The notes below the pieces were generated by a model. That model made no database searches. It was not told the DNA's origin and was given only the letters and a program-made list of their open reading frames with translations. 64,000 nucleotides of DNA from Symbiodinium natans (taxonomy: Eukaryota > Sar > Dinophyceae > Suessiales > Symbiodiniaceae), in contig CAJNDS010002317.1 of the NCBI GenBank assembly GCA_905221605.1, forward strand, positions 272,501 through 336,500. The letters run 5' to 3'. This document shows, in pieces, positions 20,448-33,300 of the stretch; position 1 is the stretch's first letter; each line of letters opens with the position of its first letter. The position numbers and the translations under genes were made by a program.

Positions 20448-20928
20448 AACCCTAAACCTTGAACCCTTATAAGCTTTAGCTTGAGGCTTGGCCGGCTTCA
20501 AAACAAATGTTTCGGACTAGTTGAGGGTCTTGTAGATTCCTGGGCACCTTGAATCCTTAAGAGTTTGGGGTTGAGGGTTTAGAGTTTTTTGTTTAGGGCT
20601 TAGCGATTCGAAGAATTTCGAGTTGTTGAATTTGGGCTTGGCACACTTGCTCTGGAGATTTCCGCATTTTTTCGAAGATCTTCATGTCGCCCTACAGGCT
20701 TTAAGCCCTTTCAGCCCTAGCCCCCAACCTACAAACTACAAACCCTTCACAGAAAACCTGAAGAGAAACCCTAAAACGCTCATAACCCTAAAACCCTGTA
20801 ACCTACACCCTAAACCCTAAACCTCAAAAAAGCCCTAAACCCTAACCCCTAAACCCTGAACCTCAAACCCTAAACCCTAAACCCTAATGAACCCTGAACC
20901 CTAAACCGCAAACCCCTAACCCTTGAAG

Positions 20929-20988
20929 AACTTCGGGCTGAGGATGGAGCGGAAGTCAAGGGCCGAGCAGTTCATGGCCATCGCAAAG
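20929..20988 (+). CDS. exon of the long 21-48 kb gene
   Basis: Acceptor CTTGAAG, GC donor CAAAG|GCTCG. Reads NFGLRMERKSRAEQFMAIAK, exactly 20 codons, phase 0-0. C-strand heptads before, long TTTAGGG array after. Confidence 0.6.
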
Positions 20989-23900
20989 GCTCGGCTTGGG
21001 GGGACTTATCAATAGGGTTTAGGGTTTAGGGTTTAGGGTTTAGGGTTTAGGGTTTAGGGTTTAGGGTTTAGGGTTTAGGGTTTAGGGTTTGGGGGTTTTG
21101 GGGTTTTGGGTTTTGGGGTTTGGGGTTCAGGGTTTGGGGTTCAGGGTTTGTAAATGAGTTTAGGGCTACTCGCCGTGCAGAGGCAGTACCTCAGACAGGC
21201 ATGTGGGGGGCGGCATGTCACGCGAAGGCACATATTTCCAATACAGGCCGACAATTTTCATTGGCGCGGGTTTCTTCCCTCCCCCCGCTGGTGAGCTTTC
21301 ACAGGCCACCACCCAAACCACTGATTTTTAGGGTTTAGGCCTGCCGGCCTCGGTCCCCACCATCAAAGGCGCTTCAAACCGTCAATGTTTAGGGGACGGA
21401 GATCACTTGGAGGTTCATGGTACTTAATAACCAAGTGTATATATATATATAACTGTACTTATAACCCACTGCTCAGCCCCTTAAGTGCCCTAATGTGGTT
21501 ATAAATAAGTGCAGCTATCAGTGGTGAATAAGCACTATAAACCCTCAACCCTCAACCCTCAACCCTCAACCCTAAACCCTAAACCCTAAACCCATGAACC
21601 TCCAAGCAGGTCGCAGGGGGGTGAGGGCGGAAGGTGAGCCGAGAAGAGAGCCAACGGGTTGGGGTGAGGGGGGCCGGGGCAGAACGTGTCAGGTTTAGGG
21701 TTTAAAGGGTTTAGGGTGTAGGGTTTAGGGTGTAGGGTCTAGGGTTTAGGGTTTAGGGTTTAGGGTTTAGGGTTTAGGGGAGCCAGGGTACAGGGTCGGA
21801 ATACTGACTAGCAGTATTCCCTTTGTATTCATATTTTTTTATCACCCCCTTGGAACCCTAAACCTTGAACCCTAAACCCTAAACCTTGAACCCTAAACCC
21901 TAAACCCTAAACCCTAGTAGGTCCTAGCACCCTCCGGTGGCGGAAGTGGCTTGGGGCGATTTTCGGGTGCGTGAGAGTTTCGGGTCTGAGGGTTTAGTTC
22001 AACAAGGGCATTAGGGTGTAGGGAGCCAAGGTCAAGGCGGTTTGGGGCTAGGGTTTAGGGTTTAAGGTTAGGGTTTAGGGTTTAGGGTTTAGGGTTTAGG
22101 GTTTAGGGTTTAGGGTTTAGGGTTTAGGGTGTAGGGTGTAGGGTGTAAGGTGTTGGGTTGTGTTTAGGGGAGCCGATGTCGGGATCTAATTTCGAAGTAG
22201 AGCTTGTCAGACACCCATCAGCGACGGGTGCTTTTGGCCAGCATGACTGTGGGCTTAAGCCCGAAACTCGAAGCCCGAAGCCCTAGTTCGTGGCTTTTGG
22301 GCCCAAATCTCCTTCCTGTGTTAGGTTCTTGGACTCTTTTTTAGCCTACTACGGGCAAACCGTAATTCACGAAAAGGAAGTGGTTCGGGTGGGTCAGATG
22401 GCGTTGCCCTGGAGCATCCTAGAGCCCAAGAATGTTTTTGGGGCAGCCAAACCCCCCCTCCCCCGGTACCCTTCCCCTAGGGTTTAGGGTTTAGGGTTTA
22501 GGGTTTAGGGTTTAGGGTTTAGGGTTTAGGGTTTAGGGTTTAGGGTTCCCTACACCAGCCCCCAGTTCCGGGCAGGTCACCGAAAAGCAGGCGGAGGAGT
22601 ATCTGGAGCCCAACCCTTGGCCAAGAGGAGATAGAATTGCTGCTGTTTGCTTTAGAACCCCAAAAGAATAAAAAGAAGAATCCCTATCTTTCCCTTAAAA
22701 ATGAAGAGCATTTTTCATTTTTTCGGGGTTCTTAAGCAATTAGCAGAATTGTTGAGGGTTTTTCAGGGCTTTCGAGTATTTAGGGTGCTTAGGTAGGGTC
22801 TTACGGGCTCAAGGGATTTGGGGCTCCTTTGGCGAGTTTAGGGTTCGGGGGTTTAAGGCGTGGTATGAGGGTTGAGAATTTTCCGGGTTGAGAATTTTGC
22901 GGTTAGGTTTAGCCAGTTTACGCACGCTTTCGGGTTGCCACAGCTGTTTTTCAAACGGCCTCAGGGCTGTGGAAGGACCCTGTGCGATATGTGAGAATGT
23001 GAGATGCAAGCGTTTCGCGTTTTCATTGCTTCCGCGGCGTGCATGCTAACCCTGAAGCCCCCAAGCCCTCAACCCTGGAACTCTAAAACCCCAAGCCCTA
23101 AAACCTTAAAACCCTAAACCCTGCAAACCCGAAACCCTGGGCCTTAAACCCCCGACCCTAAACCCTAAACCCTGAACCCTAAACCCTAAACCCTAAACCC
23201 TAAACCCTAAACCCTAAACCCTAAACCCTAAACCCTAAACCCTAAACCCTAAACCCTAAACCCTAAACCCTCAAGCTGCTGGAGCCACGGATGCCTGAAC
23301 TTGGGGGCCCCATGAAGCCGGTGTCAGAAACCCTGCTCAGCCCGAAGCCCTGTAAGTTTTGGGGTTTAGGGTTTAGGGTTTGGGGTTTAGGGTTTGGGGT
23401 TTGGGGTTCAGGGGTTTAGGGGTTAAGGGGTTTAGGGGTTTTGGGTTGAGGGTTTGGGGTTTGGGGTTATGGGTTTAGGGTTTAGGTGGGGTTTGGGGTT
23501 ATGGGTTTTGGGTTTAGGGTTTAGGGAGTGGGGTGAAGCGTTTAGAGACGGTATAGGGCCCATGAGCCCTAAGTGGCCCAAAAAAAACCCCAACCCAGGC
23601 GGAGCGGCTGGAACGTGGAGGAGGCCCTGGACAAGTACCTGGCCGAGGGGGCCAAAAGTGCCGCAACTGCAGCCCAACTCCGGGATTTCTCTTGGGGAGT
23701 TTCGGCTTGAACCTGGAAGCCCCTAAACCTTAAACCCTAAACCCTAAACCCTATACCATATACCCTATACCCTACAAACCCTAAACCCTCTAAACCCAAA
23801 GCCCTAAGCTCGGAAGTGCCACAAACCCCCGCCGTCATGATGAAGTTTCAAAAGGGTGTGGAATGAGCTCGGAGTTTAAGTTTTTGAGGGGATTTGGGGG

Positions 23901-24265
23901 ACTTGGGGGTTGCTGGGCTTATCGAGGAAAAGATTCAAACGGTCAGTGTTTGAGATTGTGAGCCTCAGACCGGGGCTTGAAGGAGCCAAGCTTCCAAGCT
24001 TCAGGGTTTAGGGTTTAGGGGCCCCTCCCCCCTCCCCCCCCACCCCGCCCCCTCCACCCTCAATCGCAAACGCAGACCGAAAGATGTGTTCGACCCCAAT
24101 TTTGCCGCTGAAACACGAGGTTCTCTAAACCCTGGCCCCTTTGGGGGATCTTATGTTAATTCGTGGCCTTGTACAAAAATACATATTATATATATATATA
24201 TATATAATTATAGAATATTAAAAGGAGAGCATATGTTTGCTACATATATAATTAGAGAGGGAGGG

Positions 24266-24308
<43 letters not shown>

Positions 24309-27300
24309 AGGGAGGGAGGGAGGGAGGGAGGGAGGGAGAGAGAGGGAGAGAACCCCCGCAAAGGGCCCACAATTTAGAGAATCACTTGCATGCGATGTCT
24401 AGACTGGCCCGGGAACAGCGACCTTGTGAGCTCATCCTCGCACGCAGCCCCTAAACCCTAAACCCCAAACCCTAAACCCTAAACCCTAAACCCTAAACCC
24501 CAAACCCCAAACCCTAAACCCCAACCCCTGAACCCCTAAACCCCTAAACTCCTGCACCCCTAAACCCCTGCAACACCCCAAGCCTCAAATTGCTGGGCTC
24601 AGGTGCCCCGCCTGCTCCCTCAAGGACGGGAGCCGGTGGACCCATGGACCCGAACCCTGTATACCCAAGAAACCCTGTAGGGTTTGGGGTTTAGGGTTTA
24701 GGGTTTAGGGTTTAGGGTTTAGGGTTTAGGGTTATGCACTCTAAACCCTATAAACCGTATAAACCCTATGAACCCTGTAAACCCTGCGCGCCCTGTAAAC
24801 CCTATGAACCCTTTAAGCCCCATAAACCCAGGACCTTAAACCCTGAACGCCCCACACGCCCTACAGACCTGACATCCCAAACTATCTCAGATGGTACTGA
24901 GATCATCGTCCTTTCTTCCGGCTTTCCAAATGCCCTGAGGGGCCCGACATGAATGGACTAGGTGAAAGTGTGACTGCTATCATGACTATGGTAGCAATCA
25001 TTGCTACTGGTATGATGCTATTGTGATCATGATGGCTACTACTAATACTGCACCGCTCCATTTTTTAGAAGCCCAAGCCCTGACGCATGGAGACCGTCCG
25101 GCTGCCATAAACCCTGAACCCTAAACCCTAAACCCTAAACCCTAAACCCTAAACCCTAAACCCTAAACCCTTCTTTGGAGTGAAGGCCCAGCAGCAAACC
25201 GGCGGCGAAGCCCAGGGTGCGGCTCCGAGTCTGTTCCTTGTGTTAGGGCCTGTGAGGGCTTGCAGAGGGTTTGAGGGTTGATAGGGGTCTGTGCTGGCTT
25301 ATCATGGGGGTTTCTACGGGTTTGTTTATAGGGGTGTACCAGGCTTTCGAGAGGCTTGTCAAGGTTTATCAGGGCTGTAAAGTGCATCAGGGGTTTGAAA
25401 GGGTAAATAGCGTCCTGAGGGTTAGATCTTATAGGTTTTTAGGATTTTGTTTTCGGGGTGTCTTTTGGGCTTTGCGGGTTTGTGTTCAGAATTTCGCGGG
25501 GCATTAAAGCAGTTATCGGCATTTCAGGCTTTCGCTGCTATGAGGGTTTTTGGAAGGTGTTTAAAGTTTTTTCACTCAAGCAGTGTGTGCAGAACTATGG
25601 GGTTCAAACGGCACACTGCTTTGGGTCTAGAGCCTGCGCTGGCATGCTTGGGGTGCATACATGAAGGCCTCTCGATTTGTTTTGGGGGGGGGGGGGGGGA
25701 GACAGTTTTGAGGCTTCTGGTGTGTGGTTGTTTGGATTTGGGGAATAGTAGGAGGGATCTGAAGATGTTGAGGCCCCATATCGAAGTAGCTCAAACTAGT
25801 TTCCCTGTTTACCCCTCCTTGGGGATGTTTCACCTTACACGAACAGTCCTTAATAGGGATTATGGCACCCCCCCCCCTAAACCCACCACCCCTAAACCCT
25901 AAACCCTAAACCCTAAACCCTAAACCCTAAACCCTAAACCCTAAACCCTAAACCCTAAACCCTAAACCCTAAACCCTAAACCCTAAACCCTAAACCCTAA
26001 ACCCTAAACCCTAATGAAACAATCCCCCAAGTCCTTGCTTTAGCATCTTGGGGTCAGAGGCTCCGGCTGTGGCAGAAACCAAGCAGGGAGGCCCTTGCGA
26101 TATGTCATCCTTCTCCCTTTTTTGGGGTTCGGCATAGTGGGTTTAGGGCATAGTGGGTTTAGGGTTTAGGGTTTAGGGTTTAGGGTTTAGAAGAGTGCTC
26201 AGAGGGTTTTTAAGGGCCCACCCCCTCCACCCCCTCAGCTGCCTCCCAAACTCTGCCACCTCTCTGAGCTCAGGCGCAGTCGAGCTCCAGCTCCTCCGGT
26301 CCCGGGCTGAGCCTTCAGTTCCGAAAGGCCAAGTCCTAAACCCAAGACCCTAAACCCTAAACCGCAGTAGTCCCTAAACCCCAAACCCCAAACCCCAAAC
26401 CCCAAACCCCAAACCCCAAACCCCAAACCCTAAACCCTAAACCCCAAACCCCAAACCCTAAACCGCAGCCAGTTGTTGTATCTCACTCCCCGGGGTGATT
26501 TCCATGCACCATGAGGGCTCCTCATGGGACACTCATCAGGGACCTTAGGAGTGTAATTAGGGGTTATTTAGGTACATAGGGACTACATAAGGTACATATA
26601 TATATATATATATGTATATAGGGTTTATGTATGGGTTACATAGGGGAATAAGATGAAGGGCCCCTTCTAGGGGCCCCTCCTTATACTCCTTGAGCTCCGG
26701 TTCGTCCCTTTCTTCTTCCCGCCCTACCGAGGCTCCGAGTCATACTCCGAGGAGTCTGATGAGGCCGCAGAGTCCGACTCCCTCGGGGTTTAGGGTTTAG
26801 GGTTTAGGGTTTTAGGGTTTAGGGTTTAGGGTTGTTGTTGAAAGCGCCCGTGTCCGGCATGTCCCTTACCCTCAGCTTATGGAACAGGAGCCAAGCAAGC
26901 CTTCCGCACAAGGCGGCGGCCTTGGGTTTAGGGTTTAGGGTTAGGGTTTAGGGTTTAGGGTTTAGGGCTTAGGGCTTAGGGTTTAGGGTTTAGGGTTTAG
27001 GGTTTAGGGTTTAGGGTTTAGGGTTTAGGGTTTAGGGTTTAGGGTTTAGGGTTTAGGGTTAGGATTTAGGGTTTAGGGTTTAGGGTTTTGGGTTTAGGGT
27101 TTAAGGTTTGGCTTTTTGGGTTTGGGTTTAGGGTTTGGGTTTTTGGGTTTGGGGTTGTTGGGGGCGACTGCCAATACCCTAAGCCCTAGTCCTCGAGATC
27201 GAAGCTGCCGGTTTGTGGAGGAGGCTCCAAGTCCTCCCCCAAACCCTAACCCTCAAGGGACTAAAGGAGGGACCCTTATCAGTGACCTTAGGGGGTTCAG

Positions 27301-30300
27301 TAGGGGTTATGTATGGGCTACTTAGGACTAAAGGTGGGACCCATGCAAGGGGCCTTGGGTGTTCATTAGGGGTTTTGTATGGGGCTACTTTAGGTATATA
27401 GGTCCCTCCTTATAACCCTTGAAACCCCTCAAGCCCAAACCTAGAGCCCTCGAACTGTCGTCTCCTCTTGGGCCTTTTTTTTTTTTGGGGGGGGGGGGGG
27501 TGTTTTTGTTTATGGTTTGTAGTGTTTGCTCACGTCCAAATCCCATGGAAGTATGGAAGATAACATCCCCCAATTAAGCTTTTGAAAGGGGAGTAAGGCC
27601 GCAATATCTCTGGCAGAAACTCCAAAACTCAAGGCTCAGAACCCCCGAACCCCCTGCAAACCTCAAAGCCCGGATGCCTCAACCCCAAAAATGTGGATGT
27701 TCCCCCTTATACTGACAGTCCTTAATGGGGATTGTAATAAGGGGGTACTATCCCTATGAATGACTGTGTTAGTATAAGGGGGAAATCCCAGCCAAAAAGC
27801 CTGAAACAAAAAAACTAAAAACCCTTGAAACCCGAATGCCTAAACCCGCCAGCGGGGCATAAGGTGGAGGCTGGCCACAGTCTGGCGGCGACGCTGGAGG
27901 CCTCCGGCAGATTACAGGAACTCGTTGTGTAGGGTTTGGGGTGTTAGGGTGCAAGGTTTGGGGTTTAGCGTTTAGGGCCTTAGGAACCCAAGGTTTGCGC
28001 AGTTTTGGTGTAGATTTATCCTTGGGGGCGCATGAAGGTGGGGAATGTATTCCTGATCGCTGAACTGCGCCCTGCCTCTCCCAAGAAACCCTCAACTCGA
28101 AGCCACGCTGAGGGAGAAGGGCACAGGATCGAGGATCAGGGATGCCAAGCCTACACGTCGTAAGAACCTTAAAGCAAGCACCATAGTAGGGGCACGTCAT
28201 TGATGTCATGAACCATTGCGTACTCTAGGTTCTTTCACAAGAAGCAAGTTCCCTGCCCATCCGAAACCCTACATCCTAAACCCTAAACCCGTAACTCTAC
28301 ACCCTAAACCCTAAACCCTACAGGGACAGGGGGTGGCAGGGGATCCATCTGCATACCTCAGTTTGCACTGAGGCGTTTGAACTCCCCAAGCCGTAACGCC
28401 CTAAGCCGTCAACGGATTTATGGGCTTTGGGGATTAGGGTTTAGGGTTTAGGAATCCTGCATTGTAGACCATAGAAAATGCCGTGATGGGAATTCCCATA
28501 CTCGGCCAAAAGGGTTCCGGGTTTAGGGCGTAGGGACAAACCATAGCGGGATATTTAATGTTTGGTTAATAAGCGGGCTAAACCTTTGAACTCGATAAAC
28601 CCTAAACCCTAAATGAGCAGGGATTCAACCACCCCTAAACCTCAAACCTAAACACAAAAAAAAATGAACCCCACACCCTAAACCCTAAAACCCCGTTGTG
28701 CCGGGGCATGGGCCAGGCTGGCCAAGCAGCGGCAACGCCTCCGGAGGCAGCTGTGGGGACGCCGCGTTGGTTTGCATTGCATGTATGTGGGGTTATTAGG
28801 GGGCTTTCGAGCTGTAGGGTGGCAGGTTTAAGGGCTGTAGGGGTTTAGGGTAGAGGGGTTTAGGACCGTAGGTTTTTTAGGGGTAGAGGGTGTTAGGGTT
28901 GTGGGGTTTTTGGGAGTCCCCAGAAACCTAAAGCCCAGCCCGGATCACCGAGGTATCTAATGAGGTCCGTTGGTCTGGAGTTCAATGCTCCCCTCCATAT
29001 ACGCCCTAAACCCCAGACCCTAAATGCTTCTTCGCACGAGCCCGCAATAGTTGTATCAAGAGGATTCGCCCCAACCAAATGGTCTGCCTCCTTAACCTAA
29101 ACCCCAAACCCTAAGCCCCAAACCCTAAACCCCAAACCCCAAACCCTAAACCCTGAACCCTAAACCCTGAACCCTAAACCCTAAACCCTAAACCCTACTG
29201 GCAAAGGTGGCGGCTGGCCGTCCAGCAATGGCCAAAAAGGCGGCGACTGGCCGGACAACTCAGGCCCGCTCCGAGAAACCTTGCAAAATGGGGCCCTTAA
29301 GTGGGAGTCATGGTCCTAAGCCCTAAGCCCTAAGCCCTAAGCCCTAAGCCCTAAGCCCTAAGCCCTAAGCCCTAAACCCTAAACCCTAAACCCTAAACCC
29401 TAAACCCTAAACCCTAAACCCTACACCCTAAACCCTAAACCCTAAACCCTAAACCCTAAACCCTAAACCCTAAACCCTAAACCCTAAACCCTAATCCCTA
29501 AACCCCAACCCCTAACCCCTAAACCCTAAACCCAAAACCCTAACCCCTAAACCCTAAACCCTAAACCCTAACCCCTATGTATGGGCTACACAGGGTGTAT
29601 ATAGGGTTTGAACTGAGTTTGGGGTTTGGGTGGTTCATGGTTTGTAGGTTAGGTTAGGGTGTGAAGATTTGGGTGTCTGTGTGTGTGTGGGGGAGTGTTA
29701 GCCATGTCCTTGACAGGGTTCAGGGTGGAACATGGGAACCCCTAAAAGCCTCAGGAATATCCTCGGTTTTCCCACCAAAAGACCTTGTTTGTGTGGTTCC
29801 ATTGAGAGGGTTCCACTGTGATCTCCTTCAGTTTCTGTGTGGAAAGCTTGGAGGTCCCCCCTTGTAAGCAACAGCTCCCTTATCAACTTCTAATAAACGT
29901 AGCATCGGCCCCTGACCTTAAACCCTAAACCCTATACCCTAAACCCTAAACCCTAACCCCTAAACCCCTAAACCCCTAAACCCCTAAACCCCTAAACCCC
30001 TAAACCCCTAAACCCCTAAACCCCTAAACTCCTAAACCCCTAAACCCTAAACGAGCCTTCAAGGATCTTACATACGACGAGGGTTAAGCATCCAGGGGCC
30101 AGGAGCGTGTGCTCAGCCCTGGGAGCTCCCCAATCCCCGACTTTCCTTGAACAGGGATTGTAGCACTACACATTCAGGATTTTAGGGTTTAGGGTTTAGG
30201 GTTTAGGGTTTAGGGTTTAGGGTTTAGGGTTTAGGGTTTAGGGGTCCTAAACCCTAAACCCCAAAACGCCAAAGGAGCCTGGGGTCAGGATCCTGGCTCG

Positions 30301-33300
30301 AAGGGTGGAGGTGCGCTGTGGACGTAGGGTGTCTGTTGGGGAGGGGGGGGGGTGGTTTGGGTTTAGGGTTTGGGGTTTGGGTTTTGGGTTTAGGGTTTAG
30401 GATTCAGGGTTTAGGGTTTAGGATTTAGGGTTTAGGATTTAGGGTTCAGGGTTTAGGATTTAGGGTTTTCAGGATTTAGGGTTTAGGGTTTGGGGCAGTT
30501 CTCTAAAAGGCGGTGCCAAGTTTGAGCTTCTCATTGTAAGGGCGCCGCATTGCATCGGGAACCCCCAAAAGGGACCTAATTTCAGAATACGACCCATGTA
30601 GGGTTCCAGGGTTTCATTGAAAAGTCTTCTCACCAGGGGCGCTTTGAACTTAGGGTTTAGGGTTTAGGGCTTAGGGCTTAGGGCTTAGGGCTTAGGGCTT
30701 AGGGGGTTGGGATGTTCCCCTTATACTAACAGTCCACAAAGGGGATGATCATAGCGGGTACTGTAATCCCTATTCAGGGCTGTTCGTATGAGGGGGGAAC
30801 ATCTCAAGTTGTGGGTCTTGGGGTTGAGTTTGTTGGGGCAGCTTCGGCCACTTTCAGCTGTTGAAGTGGACCTACTTTTCTTGACCTCGTCTGCACCAGG
30901 GCTCCAACGGCTTTGTGGGTCGAATCATACATCCCACTGAACCCTCACTCGCCCGAAGCCCTGAACCCTAAACTCGCGGTTGTAGTGTCAGTCTAAAGGT
31001 CTTGGCTTTTAGGGCTCAGAATTATCCCACAATACCCCGCCCTCCCCCCCCCCCCTCCCCAAAAAACAAAAAAACATCAACAACAACACCTAATAATATA
31101 AGAATATAAATATGAGAAGTCTGCTTGCAGCAAGCCATGTAGGTGCATCAACTCGTGCCATTTTGGGTCAAGTGCCCAAAGATTTCAGCTGCAGACCAGT
31201 GTTCTTTTGTGTAACGCGATGGAATAGGGCTTCTCCGACTTTGATTCATTGTCTGTGCAAGAGGCCAGGGAGACACAGGAGATCGCAGGTCCAACAGGGC
31301 CAGATGCAGCAGCTGACGTAGGGCAAACGCGTTCTTCAGTGCGTGTGAGTGGCGCTTCTGTTGAGCAAGCTGCGGGATCCATAGAGCCCCCAGTGCATGA
31401 GAGTGGTGGTGCAGAGGAGTTCATCACCCCCCCATGGCAACGCAGGTCGAGCATGACAGCCGTTCCGCGGCTTACGCCGCAAGTGAAGCGAGCACTAGAG
31501 CGTCTGGTGACCGGGTCCCACAGGAGCTGGGCGAGTGCAGGCGCTGGCAGACATAGTGTCGCAAGCGCCGGGTTCCCTCAGGAACAGCTTAGCAAGTCTG
31601 TTCATGTTTGAGGACAGGCAACTCATTGTCTGTGCAAGAGGCCAGGGAGACACAGGAGATCGCAGGTCCAACAGGGCCAGATGCAGCAGCTGACGTAGGG
31701 CAAACGCGTTCTTCAGTGCGTGTGAGTGGCGCTTCTGTTGAGCAAGCTGCGGGATCCATAGAGCCCCCAGTGCATGAGAGTGGTGGTGCAGAGGAGTTCA
31801 TCACCCCCCCATGGCAACGCAGGTCGAGCATGACAGCCGTTCCGCGGCTTACGCCGCAAGTGAAGCGAGCACTAGAGCGTCTGGTGACCGGGTCCCACAG
31901 GAGCCCATAGGCGTGCCTCTTGGGCGAGTGCAGGCGCTGGCAGACATAGTGTCGCAAGCGCCGGGTTCCCTCAGGAACAGCTTAGCAAGTCTGTTCATGT
32001 TTGAGGACAGGCAACTGTATCAGGCGCTCCACGGCGTTTCAGGGCGAAACCTGGCCAGGCTTCGTCTGGTTTTAGCCCGGTTAGCACTGGATGAGCAGCT
32101 GAGCTGCCTTCACAATGACGACCAGACGCTGTTCGGCTACCACAGTTTGGGCCTCAACAAAAGCTCTTTGAACTACAGCAGAGACGCTTTAAGTGGTCCT
32201 CTGCGCAGGTATGACAGGATCCTTGAAAAGATCAGATCAGGACTGTTTAACCCTGATGACACCAGGAGCGGCAGATGGCAGAGCAGCTCGTCCTCTCAGG
32301 ACTCACAGTCGGTTTCGGCCCTGATACAGCACAGCAAGAGGCGGTCCAGGACTTGCAGGACAAAAAACATCAACAACAACACCTAATAATATAAGAGTAT
32401 AAATGTAGTACTTTCTGACTCTAGTACTATACTAGAAAATAATAATACAGCTTTGGGGTTTATGGTTTAGGGCTTACAGCAGGGTTTTCGGCCTGTCCCT
32501 CCCTCCCAGCCTCCCTACAAAAATCAACCCCCTCCAGAGCCACAGGCGGTGGCTGGCCAGGAGGCAATGCTGGGGGAGTAGGATAGGAAGGGGAGCGTCT
32601 TTGGGGGGGCTGCCTAGGTAAATGGAAACTTTCTAGACAAATTCACATACTCCAAAAGACACCCCTCTGCGAATGCCTTAAAGCTGGGAGTGCCAGGAAT
32701 GCAGTTAAAGGGCTGTCGTCGGAATGTAGGTGCAAGGGTCAACTCTCTGCAAAAATCCATGGCGCACCCCAAGCCCTAAACCCTGCCTGAACCCTCAGAT
32801 CCACAGGCGAGTTCCCTGGCCCTGTGTACCCTCGAAGCATGGCTCTGCAACCCTGGAACCCCTGTAGAAATGCAAGCCCATGACCCTATACCCCTACAAG
32901 CTCTGTACGCCCTGTACTCTAAGACCCCTACCCGAAACCTTAAGCCCTAAACCCTAGAAGTCCTGTAAATCCTGAGAACGCTGCGACGCCCATAAGCCAG
33001 GTGACAAGGGAGGAGGCAAGGGCCAGGGCCCCTGGGGCGGCGGAGCACGCTCCTGAGGATGTGTGTGCTTGGAGGTTCATGTTTAATTTAGGGTTTACGG
33101 GTACCTATTAACCAATTAGAGCTGTACTGAAATCCCGCTTATGAGCCGTGCCTTACTATGGTTATAAGTACAGTTATAAGTACAGTCTTAATTGGTTTTA
33201 AAGTACAGCACGAACCTCCAGGTGTGTGTGTGTGTGTGGATGCATAGAGAAGAGGACCTTTGGGAAAGAGCTTGAAACACACATTTAGGGTTTAGGGTTG

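Larger units (their letters stand above)
31067..32405 (+). mobile_element. 1.3 kb unit flanked by ~45 bp direct repeats
   Basis: AACATCAACAACAACACCTA and ATAATATAAG(A/G)ATATAAAT form a direct repeat at both ends (31067-31113 and 32361-32405). The inside is heptad-free and G+C-balanced, with coding-like sequence on the + strand. It carries a degenerate dinoflagellate spliced-leader copy near its 5' end and an internal 377 bp tandem duplication. It interrupts the glycine-rich gene's intron. It could be a retroposed trans-spliced mRNA or a composite of a gene and flanking repeats. No transposase or reverse transcriptase is encoded. Confidence 0.6.

Noticed and set aside
24086-24454. 122-codon open frame
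   Set aside because: Its long middle is a (TA)n/(GA)n/(GGGA)n microsatellite; only the short exon at 24076-24119 is supported.
31067-32405. LTR retrotransposon
   Set aside because: Flanking repeats are about 45 bp without TG..CA ends and no reverse transcriptase, integrase or gag is seen.
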